NCBI GenBank assembly: GCA_001662425.1
Contig: BDDC01000463.1
Location: 1 to 46,505, forward strand
DNA length: 46,505 nt
DNA from: Chlamydomonas sphaeroides
Lineage: Eukaryota > Chlorophyta > Chlorophyceae > Chlamydomonadales > Chlamydomonadaceae
Direction: 5' to 3'
Shown here piece after piece: positions 44,975-46,505 of the stretch; position 1 is the stretch's first letter; each line of letters begins with the position of its first letter. Under the pieces are notes generated by a model. The model did not search any database, was not told where the DNA came from, and saw nothing but the letters and a program-made list of their open reading frames with translations. Position numbers and translations under genes: made by a program.

Positions 44975-46505
44975 ATGGGCCCCCGCGCTGCGCGCCCGAA
45001 GCTGCGCACCGGGGCTCTCCTGGCTGCAGTGATCATGCTCACTGCTGTCGTGGGTAAGCTCCACGACGCGCAGGCGCAGACGCAGGCGCAGGGCACAGAG
45101 CGTCGACAGCGACGTACTACGCTGTCGCCCCTACTGTGCTCGTGCAGGTTCCTACGGCCAAGACAACTCCCAGGACCCACCGCCCAAGAAGGCGTTCAAG
45201 GGTGGGTTCGCAGGCATTTCATCCGAGTTGAAACCCACACGCAGGCATTTTCCTAACCGGGCTTGCCAAAGCCAACGATCACTGTCGTTTACTGCGTCGC
45301 AACACAGGAAAGCTGGTGATGGTCGACTTACACAGCGGCGAGCAAGAGTATGCGGTGTTCGATGAGGACACCAAGCAGTCTGAGAGGCTGGGCAAGGGCA
45401 AGAAGCCACCAAAGGCAGACAAAGACGGCAAGGAAATGAAGATTGGTGACGAGATAACGCTGGTACGCGCCATTAGAGAATGGAGACGGCGCAGCAGTGT
45501 TGCCCGCCATCATGTAATTCGAGCAATATCAATGCTTGATCATTCAACTTACTGATGGAATACATGGGGTGCACGGTCGCTTCCAACCGCCGTGGCCACA
45601 TCTCTTGGCTGGCTCCTCTCGTCGCCATCCTTGCCACTGCGCCCGCAGGAGTGCACGGTTGAACCCGTGACGGGGCAGTGCATGTTCATTTCGGACGCCG
45701 ACTACAAGCTGCTGCGCTCTCCCCCGCCGCCGCCCGCAACGGGCATCGTGCAGCGCATCCTCGTCATGCTTGTTGACAGGCAAGGCTGCGGGGACTGTGG
45801 AGAGGCACAATGCTCATCGTGTTGAGCATGTATCCGCCATTGCTACAATTTCACTTGCTGTTGAATTTCAATACTTCTATTCCGCCACCGCAGCACGGCC
45901 TGCAACTCGCCAGCCGAGATGACCCCGGCCGCCCTTCGCACCAACTACCTGGGGCCCGCCCTGGACGGCAAGGGCGGCGTTGCTGCCCGTGCCGAGAACT
46001 GCAGCTACGGCGACTTTCTTGTTGACGCCAACACTTTCAACGTCATCACAGTCAGGCCGTCCGTCTGTTGGGTCACGACGACATGCGATTGCTGGGACAT
46101 TCAGAACAAGGTGACGCCTAAGCAGGGCGCTGGTGGTATGATTGTCCCGGAACTTGTGCGCGCCGACATCCCATCTCATGCGCCCACGCCAGATCTTCAC
46201 GGCGGCCCAGGCCCAGATCGGAATCACCGCCTTCAACTCGTACACCAAGTAAGTCAGCCGATCACCAGCATCGGAAACATTTGCAGCTCTGCGCGGCCGG
46301 GACATTTGGGACGCCGGGGTGCAAAGCTGAACTTAAGCCGACTCAGGACACGCTGGGTCGTATGGCCAGGGTACGTCGCGTGTCTCCTGTCCGACTGCCT
46401 GCTCCCTCAAACCGCCTTCTCAGCTACCACATGGTGTTGAAGAACGACAACTGCTGGTGGGCTGGCCTGGCCACGCTGGGAGGCAACCTGGTGTGGCTCA
46501 AGGCC
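44975..46505 (+). CDS. Gametolysin-type metalloprotease (peptidase M11), 5' part only
   Basis: Secreted zinc protease of the family that digests the hydroxyproline-rich cell wall or extracellular matrix in volvocine algae. Exons: 44975-45053, 45148-45201, 45308-45462, 45649-45779, 45894-46110, 46193-46248, 46424 to the window edge. The start MGPRAARPKLRT is followed by the hydrophobic stretch GALLAAVIMLTAVVG, a signal peptide or signal anchor. A prodomain-like region follows (KLVMVDLHSGEQEYAVF, then a Lys-rich KKPPKADKDGKEM). The family core then begins: LRTNYLGPALDGKGGVAARA, ENCSYGDFLVDANTFNVITV, AQAQIGITAFNSYTNYHMVL, CWWAGLATLGGNLVW. The zinc-binding and catalytic motif expected further on lies beyond the window. 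The intron after 45779 begins with GC; phase and family alignment both require that junction. Confidence 0.85.

Noticed and set aside
1..46505. CRISPR arrays, prophage, operons, tRNA or rRNA genes
   Set aside because: None seen. The window is spliced nuclear DNA of an alga. The 12-bp and 19-bp tandem repeats have no spacers, and no cloverleaf with a GGTTCGAATCC-type arm was found.

Overview
The window looks like nuclear DNA of a volvocine/Chlamydomonas-type green alga. It is very GC-rich, and genes are split into many short exons. Donors are mostly GTGAGN/GTGCGN and acceptors are CAG. TGTAA poly(A) signals occur at three 3' ends, long Ala/Gly/Pro/Ser tracts are inserted into otherwise conserved proteins, and there is a gametolysin-type (M11) metalloprotease gene. 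Two runs of N (13827-14250 and 35111-35472) show that it is a draft assembly. I see no prokaryotic features, CRISPR array, rRNA or tRNA.

Layout, left to right. (1) 401-3136, minus: the first seven exons of a DEG1-type thylakoid-lumen serine protease, running off the left edge before the catalytic-serine exon. (2) 3137-5275: intergenic DNA with degenerate dispersed repeats. (3) 5380-6627, minus: an unrecognised single-exon protein with a possible PP1-docking motif. It lies between two inverted copies of a repeat-family exon (3951-4040 and 7422-7511). (4) 8274-17974, minus: a 25-exon VPS50/syndetin (CCDC132) gene interrupted by the first gap. (5) 18680-23932, minus: a complete 15-exon NIMA-related (NEK) kinase. 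(6) 24277-29733, plus: a complete 11-exon CCT3 (chaperonin gamma) gene, head-to-head with the NEK gene across 344 bp. (7) 30201-33512: accessory DNA with a 19-bp tandem repeat, a broken response-regulator receiver exon, a 420-bp palindrome containing a near-perfect 40-bp hairpin, and an exon-like repeat fragment. (8) 33513-42572, plus: a large (about 1,575 aa) multi-pass membrane protein ending in a U-box, containing the second gap. (9) 42573-44974: nothing recognised. (10) 44975-46505, plus: the 5' part of a gametolysin/M11 peptidase gene, running off the right edge.

The genes do not form a pathway. They are mostly housekeeping or cell-biology genes: plastid protein quality control, endosomal recycling and retrograde tethering, cilium or cell-cycle kinase, cytosolic folding, membrane ubiquitin ligase, and extracellular-matrix protease. 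Exon models were built by hand from splice signals, reading-frame phase and family knowledge. In the five recognised genes nearly every junction keeps phase. Observations most worth following are the hairpin-forming inverted duplication at 31176-31595, the membrane-anchored U-box protein, an 11-residue amphipathic-type repeat at the N-terminus of VPS50, the number of GC-AG introns, and a G-quadruplex-type array sitting directly on a splice donor.
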